A stretch of DNA of 64,000 bases from UBA7236 sp964463165. GTDB taxonomy: Bacteria; Bacteroidota; Bacteroidia; Chitinophagales; BACL12. A model generated the notes under the pieces. It made no database searches, was not told where the DNA came from, and saw only the letters and a program-made list of their open reading frames with translations. The DNA lies in contig CAYXBK010000016.1 of assembly GCA_964463165.1 (NCBI GenBank), positions 1 to 64,000 on the forward strand, read 5' to 3'. Shown piece after piece: positions 33,516 through 42,779 of this stretch (the stretch's first letter is position 1; the number at the start of each line of letters is the position of its first letter). The position numbers were made by a program, and so were the translations under genes.

Positions 33516-35120
33516 ATGAAGCAAATTCTACTCTCCTGCATTATTTGTATGATTGTTTTTTCGTATGAAGCTTTACCACAAGCACCCCCAATCAGATGGG
33601 GAAATGCTATTGGAGGTACCAACTTGGAAAGTTGTGGAAGCATGATTATTACTGCTGATAATCGTTTTATTTTAGTTGGTTCCTCACATTCACAAAATGG
33701 AGAATTATCCGGTGTTACGAGTTATGGGCAGGATGATGTTATCCTTGTCAAAATAAAAAATAATGGAGCACTTCAATGGATAAAAAAATTTGGCGGTAAA
33801 AAAATTGATACTGGTCAAGATATTGTTCAGACTTCCGATGGAAATTTTGTTTTTGTGGGCATCACTTACTCCAATAATTTCGATGTTTCCGGCCTTCACG
33901 GTTTAAATGATGCCTGGCTTGTAAAAGTAAATTCCGCTACCCAAAATATTATGTGGCAAAAGTGCATTGGGGGCAGTGGAGCTGATCAGGGATTATCTCT
34001 CGCATTGACGCCTGACAACGGATTTTTAATTGGCGGATTATCTCTGTCAACCGATGGTGATTTATCTAGTGCAGGCAACCATGGTCAGTCAGATTATTGG
34101 GTCATAAAAACAGATAGTTCAGGAAATATTCAATGGTCTAAATGCTATGGTGGCAGCGAACAGGAAACCTGCAAAAGCGTTTATATTACATCTGATGGTG
34201 GATATTTGATTTTTGGAGATACACATTCTGCGGATGGTGATGTTATTGGTAAAATTGGCGGCATTGATAACGATGATTTGTTTCTTTTAAAGCTTAATTC
34301 AATTGGCGATATAGAATGGAGCCGGTGTATCGGTGGAAGTGACAATGATTTTGCAGGTGGCATCATGCAGGATTTAAATGATAATATCCTTTTAACATCC
34401 TATTCAAGTTCTACCGACAATGAATTTGTTGGCAACCTCGGAGGTGCAACAGGATACGATGCATTTGTAATAAAATTAGATCCAGATGGAAATACAATTT
34501 GGTCGAAACCTTTGGGTGGATATGAAGATGAAATTTGTTTTTCTGAAGCAATTCAAAATTCGGATTCAACTTATATTATTCCTTGTCAATCTGGCTCAAA
34601 TGATGAATTCGTTTCAGGTGCTCATTATGGATGGGATTTCTGGATTGTTGAATTGAGTTTAGATGGCGATATTAATTGGCAATATTGTTATGGAGGTTCT
34701 TTTCAAGAGGGACCTCAAACATGCGCCATGGATTTTGATGGACGCCCAACATTTGCAGGTTATACCCGTTCCTCTGATGGGGATGTCACAGGCTACAAAG
34801 GTAACAATGCATACAATGATATTTGGACGATTCAATTAGATCTAATATCATTAAAAGAAAATGCAAATATTCAACTTAACACCATTACTCCGACAATCTT
34901 TCCAAATCCATTCAATGATCAATTAAAAATTAACTATTACAGTGAAAGTGAAACTCCTGCGAAACTATTTATTTATGATCTCTTTGGAAAATTACTTTAC
35001 GCTTCAGAATTGTTAAAAGGTAATTCAAGTATTGATGTTTCTATGTTGTCAAAAGGAATTTATCAGGTAAAAATTTTCGATGATAACAAACAATATATTT
35101 TCAAGATTATTAAATCATGA
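33516..35120 (+). CDS. secreted beta-propeller-like protein with T9SS sorting domain
   Basis: 534-aa protein with a signal peptide (MKQILLSCIICMIVFSYEA). The body consists of seven or eight repeats of about 50 residues of the form I-W-S-K-C-x-GG-S...D-G-x-x-I-x-G-x-T-x-S-x-DGD, probably a beta propeller. The last 80 residues (IFPNPFNDQLKINYYS, KLFIYDLFGKLLY, LSKGIYQVKIF) form a type A C-terminal sorting domain of the type IX secretion system, so it is exported and attached to the surface. This domain is diagnostic for Bacteroidetes. It is carried as cargo between two repeat units. Confidence 0.88.
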   Translation: MKQILLSCIICMIVFSYEALPQAPPIRWGNAIGGTNLESCGSMIITADNRFILVGSSHSQNGELSGVTSYGQDDVILVKIKNNGALQWIKKFGGKKIDTGQDIVQTSDGNFVFVGITYSNNFDVSGLHGLNDAWLVKVNSATQNIMWQKCIGGSGADQGLSLALTPDNGFLIGGLSLSTDGDLSSAGNHGQSDYWVIKTDSSGNIQWSKCYGGSEQETCKSVYITSDGGYLIFGDTHSADGDVIGKIGGIDNDDLFLLKLNSIGDIEWSRCIGGSDNDFAGGIMQDLNDNILLTSYSSSTDNEFVGNLGGATGYDAFVIKLDPDGNTIWSKPLGGYEDEICFSEAIQNSDSTYIIPCQSGSNDEFVSGAHYGWDFWIVELSLDGDINWQYCYGGSFQEGPQTCAMDFDGRPTFAGYTRSSDGDVTGYKGNNAYNDIWTIQLDLISLKENANIQLNTITPTIFPNPFNDQLKINYYSESETPAKLFIYDLFGKLLYASELLKGNSSIDVSMLSKGIYQVKIFDDNKQYIFKIIKS

Positions 35121-35179
35121 TGAACAAAGTAGAGCCCATTATGCTTATCGATTGAAAGTATATCATTGCAACTTCTACA

Positions 35180-35342
35180 TTTGCATTTAAACCCATTCGT
35201 GCAGCCTTTTCTCCCTGCCATCCGTGGATGCTTCCAGCTTCAACAAGAAAATCGGTTCCCCCTGAAGGTTTCCCCCAATTTTCTTGTTGACGCCGCATCC
35301 ACTCCTGGCCGGTCTGGGCATAGCCCGAACGGGTAATGCAAA
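35180..35342 (+). repeat. structured leader repeat, copy 2
   Basis: 163-bp copy closed by TTTGCATT (35180-35187) and AATGCAAA (35335-35342). A perfect 13-bp internal stem TCAACAAGAAAAT (35240-35252) / ATTTTCTTGTTGA (35278-35290) encloses a 25-nt C-rich loop. The small hairpin that reads CCC-GAAA-GGG in copies 1 and 3 reads CCCG-AA-CGGG here, which keeps the pairing. It ends 16 bp before the ATG of the second 65-aa gene. Confidence 0.7.
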
Positions 35343-35358
35343 CAAAGGAGAATGAACC

Positions 35359-35556
35359 ATGCTAAACAAAACCGAAAACAACGACAAAGTGGAATTGATG
35401 TATATTCTTTTCAAATACGAAAAAGGTGTAAAAACATATGCTGGTGCTGTTTTACGCCAAAATATTGGTTCCGGCGTAAGCGTCGTAGTTGGCGATCAGG
35501 CTTATCTGGCTTTCGTGCCTGGCTCTGACATACTTGCTGAATTTGAGCGGGCTTAA
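35359..35556 (+). CDS. 65-aa paralogous small protein, copy 2
   Basis: Second member of the 65-residue family, more diverged than the other two: the core reads YAGAVLRQNIGSGVSVVVG in place of the HK-GxGFNILIG pattern. It keeps length, position after the structured repeat and the AAAGGAG ribosome-binding site. It is followed by a perfect 15-bp hairpin and the 420-aa nuclease-like gene. Function unknown. Confidence 0.65.
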   Translation: MLNKTENNDKVELMYILFKYEKGVKTYAGAVLRQNIGSGVSVVVGDQAYLAFVPGSDILAEFERA

Positions 35557-35602
35557 TAATAAATCGCTAAATTCAACATATAGTGGATAAGTGCGAATAC
35601 CC

Positions 35603-35636
35603 TCGCCTCATGAAATTCGATAATTTCATGAGGCGA
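35603..35636. terminator. perfect 15-bp hairpin
   Basis: TCGCCTCATGAAATT (35603-35617) and AATTTCATGAGGCGA (35622-35636) pair perfectly around a 4-base loop, followed by AATTTTG. It most likely ends transcription of the 65-aa gene, although the trailing T run is short. It also makes starts upstream of it unlikely for the next gene. Confidence 0.55.
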
Positions 35637-35651
35637 AATTTTGTACTCAAT

Positions 35652-36914
35652 ATGATTAAGGTTGAAACAAATATTAAAAAGAATTTACTCGATGCCTGGA
35701 AAAAGGAATGTTTTTACTTGTCGTCTGAATTTTCGCTGCATAAACAATTTGAGAGGTCTGTTGTCGATTCAGTTTATAAAACTTTTTCAGATTATTTTGG
35801 GATAAATTATTTTAATATTGAAGGTGGTGAACAAAATATTTCAGCAAAAGAAAATTGGATATTCTATTTGCTTGCTAGTTCAAATCGCCGCGCTTGCATG
35901 GCGGCATTATTTGAAATTACAAACACGCTTCTATACTTACAAACATTGTCCAGATCAATACAGAAGAAATTCAAATCCGTTTTTAATGATCCTCAACAGT
36001 TCAGGGATTTATTTTTTGAATTATATATTTTCCGATTGATGGAATTCAACAAAATATCTCATTTAAAAAAGCCCAAAGAAAATGGACAGGAACTGGATGT
36101 CGTTTGTACAATTAATAATCAGGATTATTTGGGTGAATGTCTGAAAGTCTATGCACCTAATTTGGTTTTGCTGCATAATGAGAAATATTTCATGACATTG
36201 CTCACCTTGAAACTGTCAAGCTTAAGTAAAGGTTTTGGCATGATCGGAATGGTTAAATTCAGCAATCCGAATTCCGAGAATGTTAAAAAAGTTTTTACGT
36301 CCAAACTGGAGAAATTCGTGAAAGGATTTAATGCTCAAAAATTTATCAATATAGGTTATTACGATAAGGATGATGACGGCGAGTTTTCTGTCATAGACTA
36401 TTCGGTGGCAAACAATCTTGAAGCTGAAATGGATTTTTCAAATTACCATGTCATGTTTAAATACATCCCGCCTTTTAGTGTGACCCAAGGTATTTTCAAT
36501 CATTATCGGATTGAACTAAAAGGCGGGCTTGTTATCCCCCAATATAAAATCATCCAGAAATTATTTAGCACTTTAAAAGTAAAAAGCGAACAGCACAAAA
36601 ATTCAGCCCATGCAAACAAAATTTATTTTATCGATAGTGAAGCTATTCCAGATTTTAATCCCGCCATTTTTATGGATGGGTCAGTGTTCCCTGAAGAAGA
36701 AATTCAGGACTTCATAAATGAGTTTTCTGATAAAGAGATCTTCTGTTTCATTTTGCGGAATTATACTTCACATATCCCTAAAGTTACCATTAAAGTTTTA
36801 GGTAAAAATATTGATGATAAAATCAAACATAGACTGGAAAATTTGAAAACCAATTTTGATTTCACGATTATCAAACCACGCATGAAAAGTAATTTTTTAA
36901 TCCTCCCGAATTAA
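35652..36914 (+). CDS. hypothetical protein, possible nuclease
   Basis: 420 aa from the ATG at 35652; the GTG at 35583 is rejected because the strong hairpin at 35603-35636 would fall inside the gene. The middle of the protein has FRDLFFELYIFRLMEF, then GQELDVVCTINN and YLGECLKVY, resembling a restriction-endonuclease-like core (E, D, then E-x-x-K), though the final motif has one residue more than the usual E-x-K. No other domain recognised. It is cargo between repeat copies 2 and 3. Confidence 0.55.
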   Translation: MIKVETNIKKNLLDAWKKECFYLSSEFSLHKQFERSVVDSVYKTFSDYFGINYFNIEGGEQNISAKENWIFYLLASSNRRACMAALFEITNTLLYLQTLSRSIQKKFKSVFNDPQQFRDLFFELYIFRLMEFNKISHLKKPKENGQELDVVCTINNQDYLGECLKVYAPNLVLLHNEKYFMTLLTLKLSSLSKGFGMIGMVKFSNPNSENVKKVFTSKLEKFVKGFNAQKFINIGYYDKDDDGEFSVIDYSVANNLEAEMDFSNYHVMFKYIPPFSVTQGIFNHYRIELKGGLVIPQYKIIQKLFSTLKVKSEQHKNSAHANKIYFIDSEAIPDFNPAIFMDGSVFPEEEIQDFINEFSDKEIFCFILRNYTSHIPKVTIKVLGKNIDDKIKHRLENLKTNFDFTIIKPRMKSNFLILPN

Positions 36915-36975
36915 TTGCATGGTATTTATTTGCTCTGATTTTTTCAAACAGTTTGTACGCTTCACCTCCTTTCCC

Positions 36976-37140
36976 GTTTGCATTTGAACCCATTCGTGCA
37001 GCCTTTTACGCCTGCCATCCGCGGCTGCTTCTCGCATCAACAAGAAAATCGGCTCCCCCTTAAGGTTCCCCCCAATTTTCTTGTTGACGCTGCATCCGCT
37101 CCTAGCGGGCTAGGGCATCCCCCGAAAGGGTAATGCAAAC
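36976..37140 (+). repeat. structured leader repeat, copy 3
   Basis: 165-bp copy closed by GTTTGCATT (36976-36984) and AATGCAAAC (37132-37140), one pair longer than in the other copies. The internal stem TCAACAAGAAAAT (37037-37049) / ATTTTCTTGTTGA (37075-37087) is perfect; the CCC-GAAA-GGG hairpin is present just before the closing strand. It ends 15 bp before the ATG of the third 65-aa gene. Confidence 0.7.
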
Positions 37141-37155
37141 AAAGGAGAACAAACC

Positions 37156-37353
37156 ATGACAAACCAAACCGAAAAACATCCTAAACATAAACCTGCGTAT
37201 CACATCTTCATTCAAGAGGCAGGCAAGAGCAAATATGCAGGTGTTGTTTTCCGTCATAAAACCGGCAAAGGGTTTAATATTTTGATCGGTGATAAATGCT
37301 ATTCCGCATTCGAAGCGAAAACCAAATCCGAAACACCGGAGGAGAGTGCTTAG
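37156..37353 (+). CDS. 65-aa paralogous small protein, copy 3
   Basis: Third member of the family, close to copy 1 (starts MTNQTEK; core YAGVVFRHKTGKGFNILIG). It has the AAAGGAG ribosome-binding site and the structured repeat 15 bp upstream. The stop codon again lies in a potential but weaker hairpin (GAGAGTGC / GCGCCCTC). The gene after it is the HEPN-like 190-aa protein, 128 bp away. Confidence 0.7.
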   Translation: MTNQTEKHPKHKPAYHIFIQEAGKSKYAGVVFRHKTGKGFNILIGDKCYSAFEAKTKSETPEESA

Positions 37354-37481
37354 GCGCCCTCTTTCATCTTAACACACAGTTGATAATTTTTGCACAAATG
37401 ATGCAGCGAGCCTCATAAGTTTGTAAATTATATGGTGCGATTACTGAAAAAAAGAAAAATAACACGAACCATGTATAATCT

Positions 37482-38054
37482 ATGTCTGATTTATTAAAAA
37501 AAGACAAGGAGTTTAAAGAAGCGATAGGGGCATTTATTATCGCGTTTTCCGAACTTGAATTCGGGCTGATGTTTCTATGTTCGATGACAGAATTCGACTT
37601 CAGGAAAAAAGATGATTATATAATTAAATATATGACCTTCTCATTTGAGCAAAAAGTAAAGCATCTCACAACATTTATAGATGAACACCTTCATGAACTC
37701 AAACTCATTTGGGATAAACTTAAAAATGAAATGGGAACACTTAATCGTGAACGAAGATTTTTGGCTCATGGCTTTATGCAATATTCTCTCCCAAGAGAAA
37801 GTATTACAACACACATACGAGAAAATGGAAAAGTGACGACAAAAAAACACTCTGTTGAAGAAATCGAAGATTTAACTGACCGCCTGCATCATTTAAATAC
37901 CGGTGAACATGGTATCAATGGTGAATTCAACACCCTATTTACAAAGACACGGATTGATAAATGGAATAATCTTGTGAACGACGAAAATAAAATCATTTAC
38001 AGGGTTAATAGTAAAATAATATCAAAATGGAAAGGCAAAAACAAGAATGACTAA
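37482..38054 (+). CDS. HEPN-like protein
   Basis: 190-aa helical protein with IGAFIIAFSELEFGLMFL near the N-terminus and LNRERRFLAHGFMQY at 87-101. R91-x4-H96 in this context fits the R-x(4-6)-H motif of HEPN ribonucleases, with Asn88 just before. Many such small proteins are toxins or abortive-infection effectors. No clear antitoxin is adjacent on the same strand. It overlaps the next minus-strand gene by four bases at the stops. Confidence 0.55.
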   Translation: MSDLLKKDKEFKEAIGAFIIAFSELEFGLMFLCSMTEFDFRKKDDYIIKYMTFSFEQKVKHLTTFIDEHLHELKLIWDKLKNEMGTLNRERRFLAHGFMQYSLPRESITTHIRENGKVTTKKHSVEEIEDLTDRLHHLNTGEHGINGEFNTLFTKTRIDKWNNLVNDENKIIYRVNSKIISKWKGKNKND

Positions 38055-38278
38055 ATTCTTCTGTCATTCAAATTATTTATAAGAGTTACATATCGGTCTG
38101 CGAGTTTCCCATGCAGTTTTGGAGGAATGCCAAAAAGAATAGGTTGATCAAGGAGCCATTGAACTTTAGCACCAGCATCCTGCCACATTTTTTGTGCCTC
38201 CGGAGATGCTTCATTGATGATCTCAACAAATTTTTCTTCAAACGATTTTTTTTGTTCTTCTGTTAAATTTGGTTTCAT
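38051..38278 (-). CDS. hypothetical protein, 75 aa
   Basis: Small soluble protein with an acidic helical N-terminal half (TEEQKKSFEEKFVEIINEAS) and a C-terminal segment LLDQPILFGIPPKLHGKLAD. No recognised family. It lies 9 bp downstream of the membrane protein gene in the same direction, so the two are likely co-expressed. Confidence 0.5.
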   Translation of the reverse strand: MKPNLTEEQKKSFEEKFVEIINEASPEAQKMWQDAGAKVQWLLDQPILFGIPPKLHGKLADRYVTLINNLNDRRI

Positions 38279-38287
38279 CTTAAATTA

Positions 38288-39256
38288 TTATTTATGTTTA
38301 TCATCAATTTTTTTCTCAGGTTCATGATTTGAACTGTCATCAATAATTGCGACTTTATCCTTTTGAGGCAAATTATTGTCAATCGCGTTTTTTGCCTCCA
38401 CCACTTCAATTAACTTTTTTAAACTTTCATTGATGCTGTCAAATCCTTCCTTCGTATTATCATTCAGGGATTTAATTTCTTTTCGTAAAGATTTAAAGAA
38501 CATAGGTTTATTGTTTTTTGTGTTTGTTTCCAACGTTTCGTAGAGTTCCAATACTCTTATATTAATATTTACAACATCAGAATATTTTAAAACGAATAAT
38601 TGACTATCAATTTTTTTAAATTCATCATGAACGCCAACTGGAAAAATTGCCTTTTGAGCGCCTGATAGCACAATTTTATCAAGAGACCCCTCTTTTGAAG
38701 GATAAAAAAACTCCACTACACCAGTATAAATATAATATTGAGTATCTACTTTCACCAAACAATCTATTACACAACAATCAATAGAATTATAATTTAAAGA
38801 GCCGAGTTCTTTGAATAAAACAAATTCTCCTTTTAATTCATACCACCAATCATTATTAAATCTAAAAATTTTGGTATTTAGATCCCATTTGTGCTTCCTT
38901 ATTATTTTTCTAACCTTATACCCAATGAAAGCACAGAATGCGATCAAAACAATGTTATAAAGCAATATCGGACCCACAAATGAATTAAGTCTTCCAAATT
39001 CATCCGCAGCATTTGGCCCAAAAAGTATTTGACCGAGACTTGCGAAATCTATAGCCAACCATGGATTTAATAAATTATTGAGAAACGCAAAAAGAAGTTG
39101 AAAAAAGACACCTGGGATCATACCCAAGACAAAATCATCAAAAGCAGAGCTTCTAGAATACTTTTTTGTTAATGGGCCATAGCTAAACGCAGCCCGAAAA
39201 GCCATTCCAGGAATTAACAATAAAAAAAGTACGATAACGCCTATCGCAATATTCAC
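38288..39256 (-). CDS. membrane protein, DUF6338-like
   Basis: 322-aa protein with three membrane segments (about residues 3-20, 45-63 and 93-112) and a long cytoplasmic part. The N-terminal pattern IGVIVLFLLLIPGMAFRAAF recalls the DUF6338 group, which is uncharacterised. The C-terminus is a charged, probably coiled-coil region (LRKEIKSLNDNTKEGFDSIN) ending in a polar tail. It begins a two-gene unit with the 75-aa protein. Confidence 0.55.
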   Translation of the reverse strand: MNIAIGVIVLFLLLIPGMAFRAAFSYGPLTKKYSRSSAFDDFVLGMIPGVFFQLLFAFLNNLLNPWLAIDFASLGQILFGPNAADEFGRLNSFVGPILLYNIVLIAFCAFIGYKVRKIIRKHKWDLNTKIFRFNNDWWYELKGEFVLFKELGSLNYNSIDCCVIDCLVKVDTQYYIYTGVVEFFYPSKEGSLDKIVLSGAQKAIFPVGVHDEFKKIDSQLFVLKYSDVVNINIRVLELYETLETNTKNNKPMFFKSLRKEIKSLNDNTKEGFDSINESLKKLIEVVEAKNAIDNNLPQKDKVAIIDDSSNHEPEKKIDDKHK

Positions 39257-39286
39257 TCTTAATAAAAAATTATATTAAAAAAGAAA

Positions 39287-39490
39287 CTAACCTGCAGATA
39301 CTTTTTGCTGTGTTTTGGATGGGTTTGTTTTTTTAGTTATTTGCAACATTCCATCATTATCCAGGGTAATTTCAAAATTAGTTTTTTTCTCTTCTTCGGT
39401 TGCCCTAGAAAATTCCACAACAAGTTGAAGCATTTCTTTATTGCCTCGAATTTTAGCCATTCTCTTGCTAAATGTTCCTTCCACTCTCAT
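39287..39490 (-). CDS. hypothetical protein, 67 aa
   Basis: Small basic protein (MRVEGTFSKRMAKIRGNKEM at the start) with a two-strand region FEITLDNDGMLQITKK. AGGACAAAACTC lies before the ATG. It stands between the relaxase module and the DUF6338-like gene. No family recognised. Confidence 0.5.
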   Translation of the reverse strand: MRVEGTFSKRMAKIRGNKEMLQLVVEFSRATEEEKKTNFEITLDNDGMLQITKKTNPSKTQQKVSAG

Positions 39491-39562
39491 GAGTTTTGTC
39501 CTCCAAAAATAGTTTTAATCTACCTAAATTCCAACATATTTTATACTATTCAGGTTTCACTC

Positions 39563-39949
39563 TCAAGGCTTAATCTCAATACTTATTTCAGCCACGACAG
39601 GTTGGGATACTTGATTTGTTGCTAAATACCTCTCATCCTGTTCTCTAACCCGTTTCGGTCCATGGTTTTCAAGGGCTTCGTAGAGGGTTTCCAGAAGGTA
39701 GCCTTTCAGGGTTGCCGTATGTGTGGTAAAAGTCAGGATGATAGTATTTTCTTCGGGCAGAAACTCTACCGATATTAGGTAAGCATAGCTCAAAAACAGC
39801 CGCTTGCCATCTTTTTGGATAAAGCAGATGTTTCGGACATGAGCAGTGGGGCTATGCATAGTGATGCTGCTATCATTATCGCTGTTAATGTCTTCCTTGT
39901 TTTTGCTGGCTTCATCGTATTTCAGCTTCAGCTTATTTTCATCGCTCAT
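39563..39949 (-). CDS. hypothetical protein linked to relaxase
   Basis: 128-aa soluble protein whose start overlaps the relaxase stop by 11 bp, so it is translationally coupled to it. The middle is a small beta-rich domain (FIQKDGKRLFLSYAYLISVE, NTIILTFTTHTATLKG) followed by a helix LLETLYEALENHG. No family recognised. The coupling suggests an accessory function in mobilisation. Confidence 0.6.
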   Translation of the reverse strand: MSDENKLKLKYDEASKNKEDINSDNDSSITMHSPTAHVRNICFIQKDGKRLFLSYAYLISVEFLPEENTIILTFTTHTATLKGYLLETLYEALENHGPKRVREQDERYLATNQVSQPVVAEISIEIKP

Positions 39950-42683
39950 AATCGTCTTTGTTTATGGTTTGTTCTTTTTGTTTATTGGGTTTCCGGGTCT
40001 TGCCCTGCTCTTTTAACTGGCCTCTCTGACGCTGTTGCAAGGCTTTCTTGTGCAGGCTGTCCTTATATGTGAGTTCAAGGGCTGATTGCCGGTCGCCAAG
40101 CTCCGATGCATGTTCCAGCAGTTCTTTACGGGCATCTGTATAAATCCGGGCTTGATGTTTGCCCCTTGATACAGATACATAGAATTGCTTTGCATCCGTC
40201 GCCGGAAAGGTCGCAGCAGGCTGCATGATGAAAACACAGTCCACGGTTTTGCCCTGCGAGGCATAGGAAGTGATGCATTGAGCATGGTCAAAATGACCAT
40301 AATCCCGCCTGAGCTCAAACTTGGTTTTTCCGTCCTGGCTGCGAAGGATGAGGTTGCCTTTCTTGTTTGCCCTCACAACGTCCAGAATCTGGCCGTTGCA
40401 GAGCCGCTTGCCTTTCTCGTCAATGCCGTTATGTGTGATCCGCAACCTGTCACCCTTGGAAAGTCCGATTTCAGCTTTTTGAAAGACCTCATACCTTTTG
40501 CTTTGATCTGAGGGTAATAGAGTCATGTTGCCCTCGGTGTTTTTGATATGAACGCCATCCCTGCCGGTTTTTTCAACCAACCAGACGCTGCCCCGTTTGA
40601 TACCCGCCGCATTCTGGCTGAACTGAATGATCTGACCTTCATGGAAGTTGCTGAAATCCTGTTTCTCCGCTTCGGTTAGGTTCAGGCTCTGGAGCTTTAG
40701 AACAGTATTTTCCCGCTTGCCAATCAAACCCTTTTTTCTCAATGCCTGTCGGATATCGTGGGTGAGCGAGTCACCCTGCTTATGGGTGGGAGAGATGATT
40801 AGAACAGATTTACTCTCTTTCACGGCCTTGAGATAATCCTTCACGAGTATTTCATTCGGCTTAAGCGGATGAATCTCCTTGATAAATTCCAGATCATCCA
40901 GCTTTTCAAAGGCTGATTTTACATCGCCTTTGGAGAGGTCATAGACGGCTGATTTATATTGCTCGTTCAACTGTCGGTAGATTTTATTGACCTCTGCGGT
41001 TTTGATTCCGCCGATGGTATTAAGTATTCGCAAGGCATCACCCCGAACAACGCTCGCATGTTGTCGTGTATCCCCGCCCAGAATTAATTGGGCGTTTTTG
41101 TCCTTTGCGAGCTGAAGCAGTGCCACCATGTCTTTTGTCCCGAGCAGCCCCGCCTCATCGACCCACAAGACCTGGTTCTTTAAACTTTGTTGCATATCCT
41201 TATCAATCAGCAGCCGGGCAACCGTATCTGCCTTGTCAAACCCTTCGGATTTCAGGACACCGCGGGAAGCATCCGACGAGGGTGCAACTGTAATGACCTC
41301 TTTGCCAGCTTCATTAAAAAGCCTGACCGCTTCTTTCATCAAAGTTGTCTTGCCGGCACCGGCAGCACCCCGGATAATGGAGACCCGGTTCGTGGATGTG
41401 AGCACGTGTTGGACAGCATCGGCCTGCTGGCCGAAAAGGTTTGTTTCCGGCGCATCTTTGTAAACTGGAATCAGTTTGCCAATGCCTTCACGAGCAAGCG
41501 CAACCATGTGCTTTTCTTCGGCAAGCACTTCCTTGGTTGTGCAAAGCTTTCGGCCATTCTCCATCACATGAATAATGCGCTTATCTTTTTTAAACTGATC
41601 TGTGATCGCATCAACAGATACAGATTTATCACCAAGGCTGAAACGATAGGCCGATTGCAGGATGCGCCGATCCGACATAACAGATGCCCGCTCGAATGAA
41701 TGGAGCAAGGCATGGTCAACACATTGCTGCGCATCCCGTGAAGCGGATTCCTTCACGGGTGCAAAACGCACATCTTTTTCAAATGATCCGGATTTGTCTC
41801 CCTCGCCTTTTGTTTGGATCATTTCAATTTGCCTGCGCCATTCAGCTTTCAGTTCGGCCATGCTTAATCCTTTCTCTTTTTTCCCGCGTGTGCGTGCGCC
41901 GAGTTCATCCAGTTCTTTTTTATCTGTTATGCCGAGTTCCTTCGCAATGCGCCCGATCTCGTCGGTGCGTTTTGCAAAATGCTGTATCAGATGTTTCGGC
42001 ACGCCGGTAATCTCAAAAGCTGTTCTGGTTTTTTCAATGCCGTACCCCAATTCCATTAATTTATCGGCAAGCCGTTTATGAAACCGTGCCTGATAGTAAG
42101 GCATGTCGCGTTTTATATCCCGGAACTGCCCCGCCTTGTATTTTTTCTCAACTCCATCCCACGTCACGTTAAATACAAAACAATGGCAATGCAGATGCGG
42201 ATCGGGCGCATGACCTTCCACCGGGCGGGAGGTCTGGTGTACAAAATCAGCCCAGATCAGTTCGCCGGTTTCACGATCAGCATATATCCCTTTATTTCGT
42301 ACACGAGTTTTTGCATCCTGCTCAATGTCCTGCATGGTGGCTGCGACGCTCTCACTGAAAGCATCAAGCAGGTGGCTGTCGTTAGACAGCGCATGTAAAA
42401 TCGAAATCGATTTGGGGCAATGAAAATTAATATCATAACCAACCGTCCTTTCCTCTTTTGTGCGGGGTGTTAATTTTCCTCCCGTCACCGGATTTTTGTT
42501 TTCGCAGAGCGCGAAAAAAGTTTCTTTCGTTGCAAAGCCTGTTACCCCAAGTCGCTCCGCAATTTTTCCATGCCACCGCCCATTCAATTCCTGGTCGTTG
42601 ATGAAATAATCAGCTTTCAACAGGGCATCCGAAAAATAACTTTTCGCCTGCCCCTCGGAACTGCTTTGCACCATGCGGATCAT
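39939..42683 (-). CDS. MobF-family relaxase-helicase (TrwC/TraI type)
   Basis: 914-aa conjugative relaxase. The N-terminal TrwC domain has a candidate catalytic tyrosine in LLKADYF (Tyr26) and the metal-binding triad in HAPDPHLHCHCF (His163, 165, 167). A RecD-like helicase follows: Walker A GAAGAGKTTLM near 438, Walker B VDEAGLLGTKDM, and the C-terminal YVSVSRGKHQARIYTD motif. It nicks oriT, stays on the 5' end and unwinds the strand for transfer. A candidate oriT lies directly upstream. MobF relaxases are typical of Proteobacteria; in Bacteroidetes other relaxase classes are more usual. Start could also be Met4. Confidence 0.93.
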   Translation of the reverse strand: MIRMVQSSSEGQAKSYFSDALLKADYFINDQELNGRWHGKIAERLGVTGFATKETFFALCENKNPVTGGKLTPRTKEERTVGYDINFHCPKSISILHALSNDSHLLDAFSESVAATMQDIEQDAKTRVRNKGIYADRETGELIWADFVHQTSRPVEGHAPDPHLHCHCFVFNVTWDGVEKKYKAGQFRDIKRDMPYYQARFHKRLADKLMELGYGIEKTRTAFEITGVPKHLIQHFAKRTDEIGRIAKELGITDKKELDELGARTRGKKEKGLSMAELKAEWRRQIEMIQTKGEGDKSGSFEKDVRFAPVKESASRDAQQCVDHALLHSFERASVMSDRRILQSAYRFSLGDKSVSVDAITDQFKKDKRIIHVMENGRKLCTTKEVLAEEKHMVALAREGIGKLIPVYKDAPETNLFGQQADAVQHVLTSTNRVSIIRGAAGAGKTTLMKEAVRLFNEAGKEVITVAPSSDASRGVLKSEGFDKADTVARLLIDKDMQQSLKNQVLWVDEAGLLGTKDMVALLQLAKDKNAQLILGGDTRQHASVVRGDALRILNTIGGIKTAEVNKIYRQLNEQYKSAVYDLSKGDVKSAFEKLDDLEFIKEIHPLKPNEILVKDYLKAVKESKSVLIISPTHKQGDSLTHDIRQALRKKGLIGKRENTVLKLQSLNLTEAEKQDFSNFHEGQIIQFSQNAAGIKRGSVWLVEKTGRDGVHIKNTEGNMTLLPSDQSKRYEVFQKAEIGLSKGDRLRITHNGIDEKGKRLCNGQILDVVRANKKGNLILRSQDGKTKFELRRDYGHFDHAQCITSYASQGKTVDCVFIMQPAATFPATDAKQFYVSVSRGKHQARIYTDARKELLEHASELGDRQSALELTYKDSLHKKALQQRQRGQLKEQGKTRKPNKQKEQTINKDDYER

Positions 42684-42779
42684 ATTTCCAGATTATAGCA
42701 TAGTTTTGAAAAATCGACTTCGTATTTGTGTTTAACGGATTGCGTATTTGTTTTTAATTCTTCCATTGCATGCATTCAT

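Noticed and set aside
35583..35651. GTG start and N-terminal extension of the 420-aa nuclease-like gene
   Set aside because: The extension is made by a perfect 15-bp hairpin that looks like a terminator or binding site.
27123..37140. Integron attC sites as explanation for the three structured repeats
   Set aside because: Closing sequences do not follow the RYYYAAC/GTTRRRY pattern, the repeats precede rather than follow the small genes, and no integron integrase is present.
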